Part shown: in pieces, positions 27,038 to 36,598 of the stretch | Numbering within the stretch: the first letter of the stretch is position 1 | Layout of the letters: every line of letters begins with the position of its first letter | NCBI RefSeq assembly: GCF_011634775.1 | Contig: NZ_JAALXT010000006.1 | Coordinates: forward strand, 375,001 to 439,000 | DNA: 64,000 nt | From: Thalassoroseus pseudoceratinae | GTDB taxonomy: Bacteria; Planctomycetota; Planctomycetia; Planctomycetales; Planctomycetaceae | Reading direction: 5' to 3' | The notes under the pieces: generated by a model | What the model saw: the letters and a program-made list of their open reading frames with translations, nothing else | The model's database searches: none | What the model was told of the DNA's origin: nothing | Translations under genes and position numbers: made by a program

Positions 27038-28420
27038 ATGCGTCTCGGGAGAGAACACCACCTCGGATTCCATCAGCGTCACGTGATGCTACTGCTCATC
27101 GCCGCCACATTGATCGTCTGGAACCGCCCCGCAAGTTCGAGCGTCGCCGCCGAGAAAAATCAACGCCCGAACATCGTGCTCATCATGGCCGACGACATGG
27201 GTTATGAGTGCGTAGGGGCGAACGGGTCGAAGTTTTACAGCACGCCGAATCTTGATCGGTTAGCCGCCGAGGGCATGCGGTTCGAGCATTGTTATTCCCA
27301 ACCGATTTGCACACCCTCGCGGGTGCAGATCATGACGGGCCGGTACAACTCGCGGAATTACGTGCGGTTCGGGTTGTTGCATCCCAATGAGATCACGTTC
27401 GCGAATGTCCTCAAGGACGCCGGTTACAAAACATGCATCGCAGGCAAGTGGCAACTCGAAGGCGGATTTAAAGGCCCGAACAAGTTCGGCTTTGACGAGT
27501 ATTGTCTTTGGCAACTCACACGGCGGCCATGTCGCTATCCGAATCCCGGCGTCGAAGTCAACGGCAAGACCCTCGACTACACCGATGGCGAATACGGACC
27601 GGATATCGTCAGCGATTATCTGGTCGACTTCATCCAGCGTCACAAGGACGAAACGTTCTTGGCGTATTATCCGATGATTCTCCCGCATTGGCCGTTCCAA
27701 CCCACCCCCGATTCCGACGATTGGGACCCGACCGAAACCAAAGAGTGGCCACGCAAGAAGTGGAACCGCAAACACTTCAAGGACATGGTCGCCTACACGG
27801 ACAAGATGGTCGGCAAGATCGATCAGGCATTGAAAACCGCTGGCGTGCGGGAGAATACGTTGTTGATCTTCACTTGTGACAACGGCACATACGAGATGAT
27901 CAAGTCACCGTTCCAAGGCCGCGATTACAAAGGCGGCAAAGGCACCACGCCGAACGCGGGAACTCACGTGCCGATGATCGCGAGTTGGCCTGGCACGATT
28001 CAACCGGGCACCGTCTCGCAAGACTTGATCGACTTCAGCGATTTGTTGCCGACGCTCGCCGAAGCCGCCGGTGCCAGTTCAAAAATTCCGCAGGATCGTA
28101 CGATCGATGGCCGCAGTTTCCTCCCGCAACTCAAAGGCAACGAGGGCAACCCGCGGGACTGGGTCTTCTGCTGGTACGAACGCAACGGCAAACGCGAAGG
28201 CAACAACGTCAAACGCTACGCCCGCAACCAAACCTACAAACTCTATCACGACGGTCGCTTCTACAATGTCCCTGCGGACGAACTCGAAAAACGCAACCTG
28301 AAGCCCGGTGAGATCGACACCGAAACCAAAGCGGTTCGTCAGGAATTGCGAGCGGTTCTTGATAAACTCGTTGCGGAGGAATCGGAGTACTCCTACGGCA
28401 AAGTCCCGAAGAAAAAGTAG
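27038..28420 (+). CDS. secreted sulfatase, formylglycine type
   Basis: The 460-residue protein of the alkaline phosphatase superfamily starts with a long signal peptide (residues 1-38) and the metal-binding NIVLIMADDMGYECVG. The formylglycine motif CTPSRVQIMTGR begins at Cys91, which is oxidised by a sulfatase-maturating enzyme not in this window. The second metal site is in LIFTCDNGTYE. GGAG sits eight bases before the ATG at 27038. Planctomycetes carry very many such enzymes, acting on sulfated algal polysaccharides; the substrate here is unknown. The DUF5682 gene begins nine bases downstream, so the two may be cotranscribed despite having no clear functional link. Confidence 0.95.
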   Translation: MRLGREHHLGFHQRHVMLLLIAATLIVWNRPASSSVAAEKNQRPNIVLIMADDMGYECVGANGSKFYSTPNLDRLAAEGMRFEHCYSQPICTPSRVQIMTGRYNSRNYVRFGLLHPNEITFANVLKDAGYKTCIAGKWQLEGGFKGPNKFGFDEYCLWQLTRRPCRYPNPGVEVNGKTLDYTDGEYGPDIVSDYLVDFIQRHKDETFLAYYPMILPHWPFQPTPDSDDWDPTETKEWPRKKWNRKHFKDMVAYTDKMVGKIDQALKTAGVRENTLLIFTCDNGTYEMIKSPFQGRDYKGGKGTTPNAGTHVPMIASWPGTIQPGTVSQDLIDFSDLLPTLAEAAGASSKIPQDRTIDGRSFLPQLKGNEGNPRDWVFCWYERNGKREGNNVKRYARNQTYKLYHDGRFYNVPADELEKRNLKPGEIDTETKAVRQELRAVLDKLVAEESEYSYGKVPKKK

Positions 28421-28429
28421 TTCCATGCC

Positions 28430-30745
28430 ATGAACCTTCACCTCTTCGGAATTCGGCATCACGGTCCCGGTTGTGCGCGGAGTTTACGGGCGGCTTTGGA
28501 GGAGTTGCAGCCGGATGTCGTCGTGATGGAAGGCCCAGCGGATGCGGTAGACGCATTGGAACTGGCGGCTCATCCAGAGATAAAACCGCCGGTGGCGATG
28601 CTGATCTATCCGCCCGATGAACCCGCGCGAGCGGTTTACTTTCCGCTAACGGTGTTTTCGCCCGAATGGCAAACGCTGCGGTGGGCATCCGAGAACAAGG
28701 TGCCGGTCCGGTTGATGGACCTGCCACAATCACATCACTTTGCCCTCGCAAAAACAGCCGAGGAAGAACTGGCGAAACGGATCGCTGAGGAAACGCCATC
28801 CGAAGGCACCGACGAGACATCGGAAACACAGACCGAACCAACCGAACGAACTTGGCGAGCCGATCCGTTGGCCTTGCTTGCCGAGGCGGCGGGGTATCAG
28901 GATCATGAGATGTGGTGGGAGGAGCAAATCGAACGTCGTTCCGATGCGACCGGTTTGTTCGCCGCCATTCTCGAAGCGATGCGAACCGTCCGCGAAGAGT
29001 TCGACGAAACCCGCGAACGCGATCTGCTCCGCGAAGCCTATATGCGAAAAACATTGCGGGAGGTGTTGAAGGAGAAACCGGAGCGAATTGCGGTCGTTTG
29101 CGGAGCGTGGCATACCCCGGTGCTCGACGAAGACGCCTTGAACGGAAAACGGACCGGTCTCAAGAAATCCGATGATGCCAAGTTGCTCAAAGGTTTACCG
29201 AAGCTGAAAACGAAAGCGACGTGGATTCCTTGGACGCATTCACGCCTCAGTTACCAAAGCGGTTACGGTGCGGGTGTCCGGTCACCGGGTTGGTATGCTC
29301 ATCTGTGGAATTCGCAAGAAACCGCCGGGACACGCTGGATCGCCACCACCGCACGGTTGCTAAGAGACCGCGATTTAGACGCATCCTCGGCGAGTGTCAT
29401 CGAAGCGGTGCGATTGGCCGACGCGCTCGCGGCCATGCGAGAGTTGCGATCACCGGGACTCGCCGAACTCAACGATGCCGTGCAGACGGTTCTCTGTCAC
29501 GGCGACGCCACACCGATGCGGCTGATTCGACGGAAACTCGAAATCGGCGACATGCTTGGCGAAGTCCCTGAAGACACGCCCGCCGTCCCGTTGGCCCAAG
29601 ATTTAGCTCGGTTGCAGAAGTCACTTCGACTCAAACCAACGAGCGAAAACCGTGTGTTGGATCTTGATCTCCGCAAAGAAAACCACCTCGCCCGCAGTCA
29701 CCTGCTGCATCGCCTGCATAGTATTGGAATCCCGTGGGGACACATCGAACAAACCGGCGGTCGAGTTTCCACGTTCCATGAAGTCTGGCGGATCGAATGG
29801 CAACCGGAGTTTGCGGTCGCGATCATCGAAGCCAACGTCTGGGGCAACACCGTCGAAGCCGCCGCCACCGCAAAGATGGTTCAAACCAGTACCGACGCGA
29901 ATGATCTTTCCGTAGTGACAAACCTGCTCGATCAAGCCATTCTCGCCGGTTTGGATGCCGCCACGGAACCGCTGCTCGATCGCATCCAAACGATGGCGGC
30001 GGTCGGAGCCGATGTCCGTCATCTCATGCATGCCATGCCGCCGTTGGCCCGAGTCGCGCGGTACAGTGATGTGCGAGGCACGCGAGCGGAACAGATCGAG
30101 CCGATTCTAGTTGGCATCTTTGAACGCATCACGGTCGGTCTGGCTCCCGCGTGTGCGTCACTCGACGACGATGCCGCCGAACGGATGCTGACGGGCATCG
30201 GGCATGTCAACGAGTCGCTCGACACGATCGCCAAAACCGACCAGACCGATGAATGGCAGCAATGTTTGCGACGGTTGATGACGCGAAACATCCATCCACT
30301 GTTGCGAGGTTGGTGCGTGCGAGTCTTGTTGGAGAAAGCGGCCATCACCGATGACGAACTCGATACCCTCGCCCGCCGTGCCCTTTCGTCAGCCAACCCG
30401 CCCGATGCGTGTGCCCACTGGGTGACGGGGCTGTTACGCGGGAGCGGATTGCTGTTGCTGCACCAAGACAGCGTGTGGCGTGTGTTCGACCGTTGGCTGT
30501 CCGGTTTGGATGCGGAGACGTTTATCGAAATGTTGCCGATGATTCGCCGGGCGTTCGCAGACTTCTCCAGCCCGGAACGCCGGCAAATGGGCGAGAAGGT
30601 GAAACATCTCGCGACCGACTCCGCATCAGAAAAACCGGCCACCACCGCAACGGAATCCGCCACACTCAACACCGAACGAGCCCGAAAAGTGCTGCCGGTG
30701 TTGGCCCACATTTTGGGAGTGAAATACGATGCCACCGATCAGTAA
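28430..30745 (+). CDS. DUF5682 family protein
   Basis: The protein of 771 residues opens with the family's characteristic HLFGIRHHGPGCARSL stretch and VVVMEGPADA. Residues 1-270 form a TraB/ChaN-like alpha/beta core (GIRHHGPG, EGP, RIAVVCGAWHTPVL), and the rest is helical. In other bacteria DUF5682 genes sit in modules with a MoxR-type AAA+ ATPase, a SWIM-zinc-finger protein and a VWA protein; the function of that module is not established. Here the VWA gene follows with a 17-base overlap, but no ATPase or SWIM gene is visible on either side. Expression is likely cytosolic and coupled with the VWA protein. Confidence 0.85.
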   Translation: MNLHLFGIRHHGPGCARSLRAALEELQPDVVVMEGPADAVDALELAAHPEIKPPVAMLIYPPDEPARAVYFPLTVFSPEWQTLRWASENKVPVRLMDLPQSHHFALAKTAEEELAKRIAEETPSEGTDETSETQTEPTERTWRADPLALLAEAAGYQDHEMWWEEQIERRSDATGLFAAILEAMRTVREEFDETRERDLLREAYMRKTLREVLKEKPERIAVVCGAWHTPVLDEDALNGKRTGLKKSDDAKLLKGLPKLKTKATWIPWTHSRLSYQSGYGAGVRSPGWYAHLWNSQETAGTRWIATTARLLRDRDLDASSASVIEAVRLADALAAMRELRSPGLAELNDAVQTVLCHGDATPMRLIRRKLEIGDMLGEVPEDTPAVPLAQDLARLQKSLRLKPTSENRVLDLDLRKENHLARSHLLHRLHSIGIPWGHIEQTGGRVSTFHEVWRIEWQPEFAVAIIEANVWGNTVEAAATAKMVQTSTDANDLSVVTNLLDQAILAGLDAATEPLLDRIQTMAAVGADVRHLMHAMPPLARVARYSDVRGTRAEQIEPILVGIFERITVGLAPACASLDDDAAERMLTGIGHVNESLDTIAKTDQTDEWQQCLRRLMTRNIHPLLRGWCVRVLLEKAAITDDELDTLARRALSSANPPDACAHWVTGLLRGSGLLLLHQDSVWRVFDRWLSGLDAETFIEMLPMIRRAFADFSSPERRQMGEKVKHLATDSASEKPATTATESATLNTERARKVLPVLAHILGVKYDATDQ

Positions 30746-31937
30746 CGATGAGCGTCTGCGTCGCTGGCGAATGGTACTCGGCAAGTCGGCGGAGTGTGGA
30801 GGAAACCGGGGACGCGGCGGTTCGGCAGCCGATGGCGAAGGTCTGCCCAGGGGGCTTGATGGTGACGACTTGCAGATGGATCACGTCCTCGAAGCCCTTT
30901 ACGATTCCGATCGCTCGGCCGGTTTGGGAAGTTCCAGCCCAAACGTGAATCGTTGGCTCGGGGACATTCGGCGGTATTTTTCCAAGTCCGTCGTGCAGGT
31001 GATGCAGAAAGACGCCCTTGAGCGACTGAACTTGCACCAAATGTTGTTGGAGCCGGAAACGCTCGAAACCGTCGAAGCCAACGTGCATTTGGTGGGCACA
31101 TTGCTCACGCTCAAGAACGTCATTCCCAACAAAACGAAGGAAACCGCTCGGCAGGTCGTACAGAAAGTCGTGGCCGACTTGGAACGCCGACTGCGAAATC
31201 CGATGACCGAAGCCGTCCGCGGTGCGATCAGTAAAGCGACACGCACTTCACGACCAAAGGCCGGTGAAATCGATTGGCACCGCACGATCAAGAAGAACTT
31301 GCACAACTATCTGCCCGATCGTGGCACGATCATCGCCGAACGGCTCGTCGGATACGGACGCAAACAATCCTCGCTCCGCGATATCGTATTGTGTATCGAC
31401 CAAAGCGGTTCGATGGCGACTTCGATTGTGTATTCCAGCATCTTCGGAGCGGTGTTGGCGACGTTGCGAGCCGTTTCCACGCGGCTGGTTGTGTTTGATA
31501 CCGAGGTCGTCGACCTCACTGATCAGCTGCAAGACCCAGTCGATGTGCTCTTCGGCACACAACTTGGCGGCGGAACGGATATCAATCGGGCGGTGCGGTA
31601 TTGTCGGGGTCACATCACGCGACCGTCACAGACCATCTTCGTATTGATTTCCGATCTCTACGAAGGCGGTATCGCGGCGGACTTGCTGCGTCAGACGGCC
31701 GAAATGGTCGCCAGTGGAGTGAACATGGTCTGTCTCCTGGCTCTCAGTGATGACGGCACACCCTGTTACGATGAAAAGCTCGCCGCCCAGATGACCGCCC
31801 TGGGTGCCCCCAGTTTTGCGTGTACGCCGGACCTGTTCCCCTCGATGATGGCTACCGCGATCCAAAAGCAAGACATGCACACCTGGGCCGCCAAGAACGA
31901 TGTCGTCATCCGAACCGGGGCCACGGCGGAACTGTAA
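30729..31937 (+). CDS. VWA-domain protein partnered with DUF5682
   Basis: This 402-residue cytosolic protein has a Gly-rich N-terminus, a helical middle part (residues 75-210) and a von Willebrand A domain from about residue 215. The metal-ion-dependent adhesion site is complete: DQSGSM, then GGGTDI and a SDLYEGG segment. Related VWA proteins act with MoxR ATPases as chaperone pairs that insert metals or remodel complexes. It overlaps the DUF5682 gene by 17 bases, so the two proteins are made together. Its expected ATPase is not in the window. Confidence 0.87.
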   Translation: MPPISNDERLRRWRMVLGKSAECGGNRGRGGSAADGEGLPRGLDGDDLQMDHVLEALYDSDRSAGLGSSSPNVNRWLGDIRRYFSKSVVQVMQKDALERLNLHQMLLEPETLETVEANVHLVGTLLTLKNVIPNKTKETARQVVQKVVADLERRLRNPMTEAVRGAISKATRTSRPKAGEIDWHRTIKKNLHNYLPDRGTIIAERLVGYGRKQSSLRDIVLCIDQSGSMATSIVYSSIFGAVLATLRAVSTRLVVFDTEVVDLTDQLQDPVDVLFGTQLGGGTDINRAVRYCRGHITRPSQTIFVLISDLYEGGIAADLLRQTAEMVASGVNMVCLLALSDDGTPCYDEKLAAQMTALGAPSFACTPDLFPSMMATAIQKQDMHTWAAKNDVVIRTGATAEL

Positions 31938-32051
31938 TCCTCCGGCATCTCACGGTGGTTGATCGAAAAACTAGACAAATTGGCGATCCGCACCGGTCTG
32001 TTCCCCGATGCCGCCGGTATTTGAGTCCATTTTGCGAACAGGGAGTTGCCC

Positions 32052-33644
32052 ATGCGAATGCGTTCCGCGATTGCAGCCGGAATTCTGTTGACGTCATCAA
32101 TCGGCTGGGCTGCCGACGGAGACAACACCCCGGCTCCGGAATTCACCAAGGCGGGGATCAAACTCTCGAAGGAAACCACGTACTTCACCGAGCCGGTTCG
32201 CGAAGACGGCACTGTGGATTACGTGGCGGCATTGAACGCGAAATTCGGTGAAGGCGTGACACCGGAAAACAATGCCGCCGTGCTGATCTGGCAGTTGATC
32301 GGCTACCGCGACGATTTGACCGAAGCTTACAACGAGCGACTTGCAAAGCGGCTTGGCATCGAATCTCTGCCCAGCGAAGGAACGTTTCTCGTCGGTATTG
32401 ATGACTTCGTGAAATCTCTGCCCGCTGGGCAACGCCCCGACGAACTCGATCGAATTTACGAGAACCAAGGGCATGCAATGGATCGACCATGGTCGCCGAA
32501 ACAGTTTCCGGTGATCAATCAATGGATCGATGCAAACCAAGAACCGTTGACGTTGGTCCTCGAAGCGACCAAACGGGAACGATATTTTAGTCCGCTGGTC
32601 AGTTCCGACGATCGCGAAAATGTGATCACGACCTTCCTGCCGATGATACAAGAGTGCCGAGCCATCGCCCGATTGCTTTCAGCGCGAGCGATGCGGTCAC
32701 TCGGCGAATCGGATTTCGACGCCGCCACACGAGACCTGCTCGCCAGCCACCGATTGGGACGGATGGTGGGCCAAGGTCCGACCATCATTGAAGCACTCGT
32801 CGGCATTGCGATCGACAGTATTGCCAGCGATGCCGACCAGGCCTTGATCGCGTCGCCGAAATTCGGTGAGAAACAACTTATCGCATATCGCGAGCAACTC
32901 CAGTCGCTCCCGCCGTTGCCGCTCATGCGTGAGAAAATCGATCTCGGCGAACGCAGCCTCAGTCTGGACGCCATTCAACTTCTGGCAATCGAAGGTCCGC
33001 AAGGACTGCAAATGATCGGCGATGGTGCACCGGATGAAGGCATCATGGGGAACATCGCTGAGTTCTTCATGAAGAATGGCGTGGATTGGAATTTGGTGCT
33101 CACGCGGTTCAACAAGCTCTATGATCGGCTGACGAGCTTGCTGCAAATCAAAAACCGGGCCGCACGTATCGCGGCCATCAACGCCTTCAACGAGGAAATG
33201 AAGAAACGCCGGGGCGAAGTTCAGAACCTCAATCCGCTAAAGATGCTCTTCGGCAAGGGCATCCGTGCTAGCGTGACGGAAGGGATGAGTGTCATCTTGG
33301 AAAGTCTGCTCATTCCTGCGGTTCTCCAGGCTCACAAGGCAGAAGAGCGGCAAACAATGAAGGCAGAGGTCACACAAATCGGCTTCGCAATCGCCGCCTA
33401 CCAACGCGAGCACGGTGAATACCCGCAATCACTTGCCGACTTAAAACCGAAGTTCTTCGCAGAGGTCCCGCAAGACCTGTTCAGCGGCAAACCACTGATC
33501 TACCAACGGACGCCAGACGGTTTTCTACTGTATAGCATTGGTGAGAACGAGACAGACGACAATGGGGTCTTCGACTACACCGGCGACATCGAAAAAGACG
33601 ATCTCGCCGTGCGAATCCCATTGCCCAAAGACGACGCGAATTAA
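32052..33644 (+). CDS. secreted planctomycete protein of unknown function with pseudopilin-like C-terminus
   Basis: This 530-residue protein is not a family I can name. It begins with a signal peptide (MRMRSAIAAGILLTSSIGWAA), placed by GGGAG six bases before the ATG at 32052. The middle is mostly helical (EALVGIAIDSIASDADQAL, QLIAYREQLQSLPPLPLM). The last 90 residues (FAIAAYQREHGEYPQSLADL, then a YSIGENETDDNG end) resemble the globular tail of type II secretion pseudopilins, in which such a DNG-type turn often binds calcium. It is convergent with the secretin-like gene and separated from it by a strong terminator. A link to the secretion or pilus apparatus is only inferred. Confidence 0.6.
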   Translation: MRMRSAIAAGILLTSSIGWAADGDNTPAPEFTKAGIKLSKETTYFTEPVREDGTVDYVAALNAKFGEGVTPENNAAVLIWQLIGYRDDLTEAYNERLAKRLGIESLPSEGTFLVGIDDFVKSLPAGQRPDELDRIYENQGHAMDRPWSPKQFPVINQWIDANQEPLTLVLEATKRERYFSPLVSSDDRENVITTFLPMIQECRAIARLLSARAMRSLGESDFDAATRDLLASHRLGRMVGQGPTIIEALVGIAIDSIASDADQALIASPKFGEKQLIAYREQLQSLPPLPLMREKIDLGERSLSLDAIQLLAIEGPQGLQMIGDGAPDEGIMGNIAEFFMKNGVDWNLVLTRFNKLYDRLTSLLQIKNRAARIAAINAFNEEMKKRRGEVQNLNPLKMLFGKGIRASVTEGMSVILESLLIPAVLQAHKAEERQTMKAEVTQIGFAIAAYQREHGEYPQSLADLKPKFFAEVPQDLFSGKPLIYQRTPDGFLLYSIGENETDDNGVFDYTGDIEKDDLAVRIPLPKDDAN

Positions 33645-33659
33645 CTTCCCACCGTACGT

Positions 33660-33693
33660 AAAAAAGCCCGCTGTGTGTTAGCAGCGGGCTTTT
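33660..33693. terminator. bidirectional rho-independent terminator
   Basis: AAAAAAGCCCGCT is followed by a short loop and AGCGGGCTTTT: a 7-bp GC stem with an A run before and a T run after. It works for both convergent genes (stops at 33644 and 33713). Confidence 0.9.
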
Positions 33694-33712
33694 GTCATCT
33701 CAGTCGAGAACA

Positions 33713-36358
33713 TCAATTTCGGTTGCGACGGCGATTGGATGTACTAGGCCGGCGGGAACGGTTGCTGCTGTTGGTACGAGAACGCGTCACGGTTCCGGCC
33801 GTCGTGGAACTGACGGAAATTCGCGGTGAAAGATCATCAAGCGCCATGCCAAGTTCGGCGGCTCCGATGTTTTCCAGTTCGACGATTCGCATTTGCGGAC
33901 GGGACTCGTAAGCTGCGGCGTCACGGGCGGCGACGACTTCCTTGATCTGCTCGAACAACTGTTCGTTGCAAGACACCAAAAGCTCGCTGGTGTTGGTGTC
34001 GACGGCGAGCGTCAGTCGAATGCCCGGCGGACGAAGCCCTTTCTGGCTGTTGTTCGCCTGACTCACGAGGACACGGCGTTCGTCGTCATCACCTCGGTCG
34101 TCGTCCCGACGACGTGCCTGCATTTGGGCGGCAGGATCGACCATGAAGTCCTTGTAGAGTTCACGAATCATCTCAGCGACCGCGGTCAAATCGGCGTGTT
34201 CGACGGGAATTGCTCGTGGCACACGGTCACGCATGGACTCGGGAAGTTCCGTGGTATCGAGGAACTCCAAGAACCGCTCTGCCTGATCAAGTTCCTGCTC
34301 GGTCCCGCTGATGAACAGGGCGTTCGTGCGGGAGTCGGGAATGATTCGCATGACCGGTTGGCCGTAATAACTGGATTCCAAACCGTACGTTGGTCCGACG
34401 AGCGGCGTGGTGGATTGCCCGCGCAGAAGTTCGGCGAGTTGATCGCCCACGTCCTCCGCAGCGGCGGCACGCAGATAAAACACCGTCCAATCGGTTTCCG
34501 GCGGGAGTTGCCGAAGAAACTCGCGAACGGTGTCCTCAACTTCATCGAGTGCTTTCCCGTCGTTCGAGTACATCAGCAATTCGCCGTCGCGAACTTCGAT
34601 CGTCACCCGTTGCCGTCGCGATTGCTTTGCATTCTCGGCTTTTGCTTTCTCCTCGTTCAGCACGTTGACGTTCTGCGTTGTTTGCATGGCGGTCTGCGTA
34701 CGAGTTTCTGGACGACACTCGCGGGAACTACAGGCGGAGTCTTCGACGGATGCCATCCATTGATCGTCCGATGCCACCGCGTTTTGCAAGGATGCGGCAT
34801 CACGATCCACTCGGATACGGGAGCTGTCTTTCTTGTCGTCGTCACGACGTGTGCTGCGTGTCGATCGAGAAGGCACAACGACCCGAATTGGATTTTCGAA
34901 TTCACGATCGTCCGAAAGCAATTCTTCCACCGCACGGGCAACGCGTTCGCCGTTGCTGCCGGTCAGGGAGACTTTGCGGAATCGGCTGCCGGTGCTCGCG
35001 GGTGTAGTGGCGGTCCCGGTCTCACCGTACGCCAAGAGCATCTGTTTAATCTCGGTCATTTGTCCGCCGGTGGCTCGGATCACGAGCGAACGGGAAAGCG
35101 GTTCGGGACGGATGACAGGGCGATCGTCCCGGTCTTCGTTCTCGAACAACGAGGTCAGCATCTCACTGACTTGATACGGATCGGTCTTGGTCAACTGAAT
35201 CACTTCCAAACCACTGCCAAAACCGTCACTGTCGATGATGCGAATGAGTTTTTCGACTTCCGCATGTTCACGCGGCGTGGCGAGAACGTGGATGGAATCG
35301 TGGCGGCCGTCTTCATTGATGACTACACCCGGCATCACCGCGTCCACGGTTTCTGCAACGTCGTCCTCGTCGGCATCTTTGACTTTGTAGACTCGCAGCA
35401 CCGGCGTGGTGTCGTTGAGTGCCAGCGGATTGCCATCTGGCGGTGGCACATCGATCGACTGCAAAATGTTCTCGACCAACTTGATCGCCGCCGGCGTCGC
35501 CGTCACGAGCAGCGTGTTGGTTTGCCCCAAAGCCGACACCTTCATGTTCATCGCCATCGTCTGCAACAACGGGGTTGGCTGAGGAGTGCGGTTTCGGTCG
35601 TCGTCCCGTCCGCGGGATCGGCTGGAATAATAGGCGTTTCGGCGGGCAATCGACGCTTGATATGGATTGCCGCCAAGACCGAACAGATTTTGAATCTGCC
35701 GTTCGGCATCAGTCGCGGAAATGTTCTTGAGCGGGAACGATCGGAACGTCAATTCGTCATCGGCGGCAGGGACAATGGCATCATCGAGCAGTGCAACCAC
35801 TTCCCGCAGACTGCGTCCAAACCCTTGAATGACGAGCGATTCCGAAGCATCCAATGCAGACGCCTTCCCATGCGGGCCGAGCACTGTTTGAACTTGCTCG
35901 ACCAGTTCGCTGGGGGTGAGCCCTTGCAGTTTCACGACGATGCGAATGAGTTCATTGCTGCCGTACTCATTCAATCGAGACGCGGGCACGGTTGGAATGA
36001 GATTCGGCAGAATCGGATTGTCGGTCTTCAAGACGGCGAGGAATTCATCGCGTCGAAGTGTGACGAACCCACGCGGCAACAGATATCCGTTAAGAACGTC
36101 CAACGCCTCGACGATGGTTTGCTCGCGTTCGCTGACGTAGTTGAACGTCCCGGTTGGGGGGTCGGTCAGATCGAGCGTGAGGTCGGCTTTCTCCGCGAAC
36201 CAACTCAGCACACCTGGCCACGGTGCTTCTCGGAAATTGAACGTGACGGTTTCCGCCGCCCGATTCTCTTCGGTCGTCGATTCGACTTCGGCATGGGCAG
36301 ACGCTGCTGTGAGAAGGATGAATCCCAGAAGGACATTCTGTGCGAGGGATTGAGTCAT
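33713..36358 (-). CDS. secretin N-domain (NolW/GspD-like) repeat protein lacking a visible pore domain
   Basis: The 881-residue exported protein starts with a signal peptide (MTQSLAQNVLLGFILLTAASAHA). It then has an N0-like domain (FNFREAPWPGVLSWFAEKA) and at least five secretin_N/NolW-type modules, each with the pattern 'hxLxNxxAxEhhxxhxxLh' (SFPLKNISATDAERQIQNLF, VYKVKDADEDDVAETVDA, QLTKTDPYQVSEMLTSLF). Low-complexity Arg/Asp/Ser linkers separate them. The C-terminus after the last module is a short Ser/Arg/Asn tail (SNRSRRPSTSNRRRNRN), so the beta-barrel secretin domain is missing. It may be a periplasmic scaffold, or the pore may be on a separate protein. It is convergent with 32052-33644. 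Confidence 0.8.
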   Translation of the reverse strand: MTQSLAQNVLLGFILLTAASAHAEVESTTEENRAAETVTFNFREAPWPGVLSWFAEKADLTLDLTDPPTGTFNYVSEREQTIVEALDVLNGYLLPRGFVTLRRDEFLAVLKTDNPILPNLIPTVPASRLNEYGSNELIRIVVKLQGLTPSELVEQVQTVLGPHGKASALDASESLVIQGFGRSLREVVALLDDAIVPAADDELTFRSFPLKNISATDAERQIQNLFGLGGNPYQASIARRNAYYSSRSRGRDDDRNRTPQPTPLLQTMAMNMKVSALGQTNTLLVTATPAAIKLVENILQSIDVPPPDGNPLALNDTTPVLRVYKVKDADEDDVAETVDAVMPGVVINEDGRHDSIHVLATPREHAEVEKLIRIIDSDGFGSGLEVIQLTKTDPYQVSEMLTSLFENEDRDDRPVIRPEPLSRSLVIRATGGQMTEIKQMLLAYGETGTATTPASTGSRFRKVSLTGSNGERVARAVEELLSDDREFENPIRVVVPSRSTRSTRRDDDKKDSSRIRVDRDAASLQNAVASDDQWMASVEDSACSSRECRPETRTQTAMQTTQNVNVLNEEKAKAENAKQSRRQRVTIEVRDGELLMYSNDGKALDEVEDTVREFLRQLPPETDWTVFYLRAAAAEDVGDQLAELLRGQSTTPLVGPTYGLESSYYGQPVMRIIPDSRTNALFISGTEQELDQAERFLEFLDTTELPESMRDRVPRAIPVEHADLTAVAEMIRELYKDFMVDPAAQMQARRRDDDRGDDDERRVLVSQANNSQKGLRPPGIRLTLAVDTNTSELLVSCNEQLFEQIKEVVAARDAAAYESRPQMRIVELENIGAAELGMALDDLSPRISVSSTTAGTVTRSRTNSSNRSRRPSTSNRRRNRN

Positions 36359-36598
36359 TGATCATCCAAACCACGAGTGCCGACTGAGGATGTCGTCAAC
36401 TCGCCTGACTAGGAGGGACCGCGATCGCAATACCGAGTGGCAATGACTCAGCTTGCTTTCCATTCACGGTGTGAAACGGACTGGCAGTTTTTGTCGTCTG
36501 AAGACGCGTCTTGGTGACGCATCTACGGTTATTGTTACATGATTGCCAGCCGATTTCGATGCCATTTGGCCAAATTCGGTACAGAATATGCAAACTGT

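Noticed and set aside
33893-36361. 822-residue forward frame opposite the secretin-like gene
   Set aside because: It is the complement of a clear secretin-type gene, has no family features and is rich in His/Arg as expected for a shadow frame of GC-rich coding DNA.
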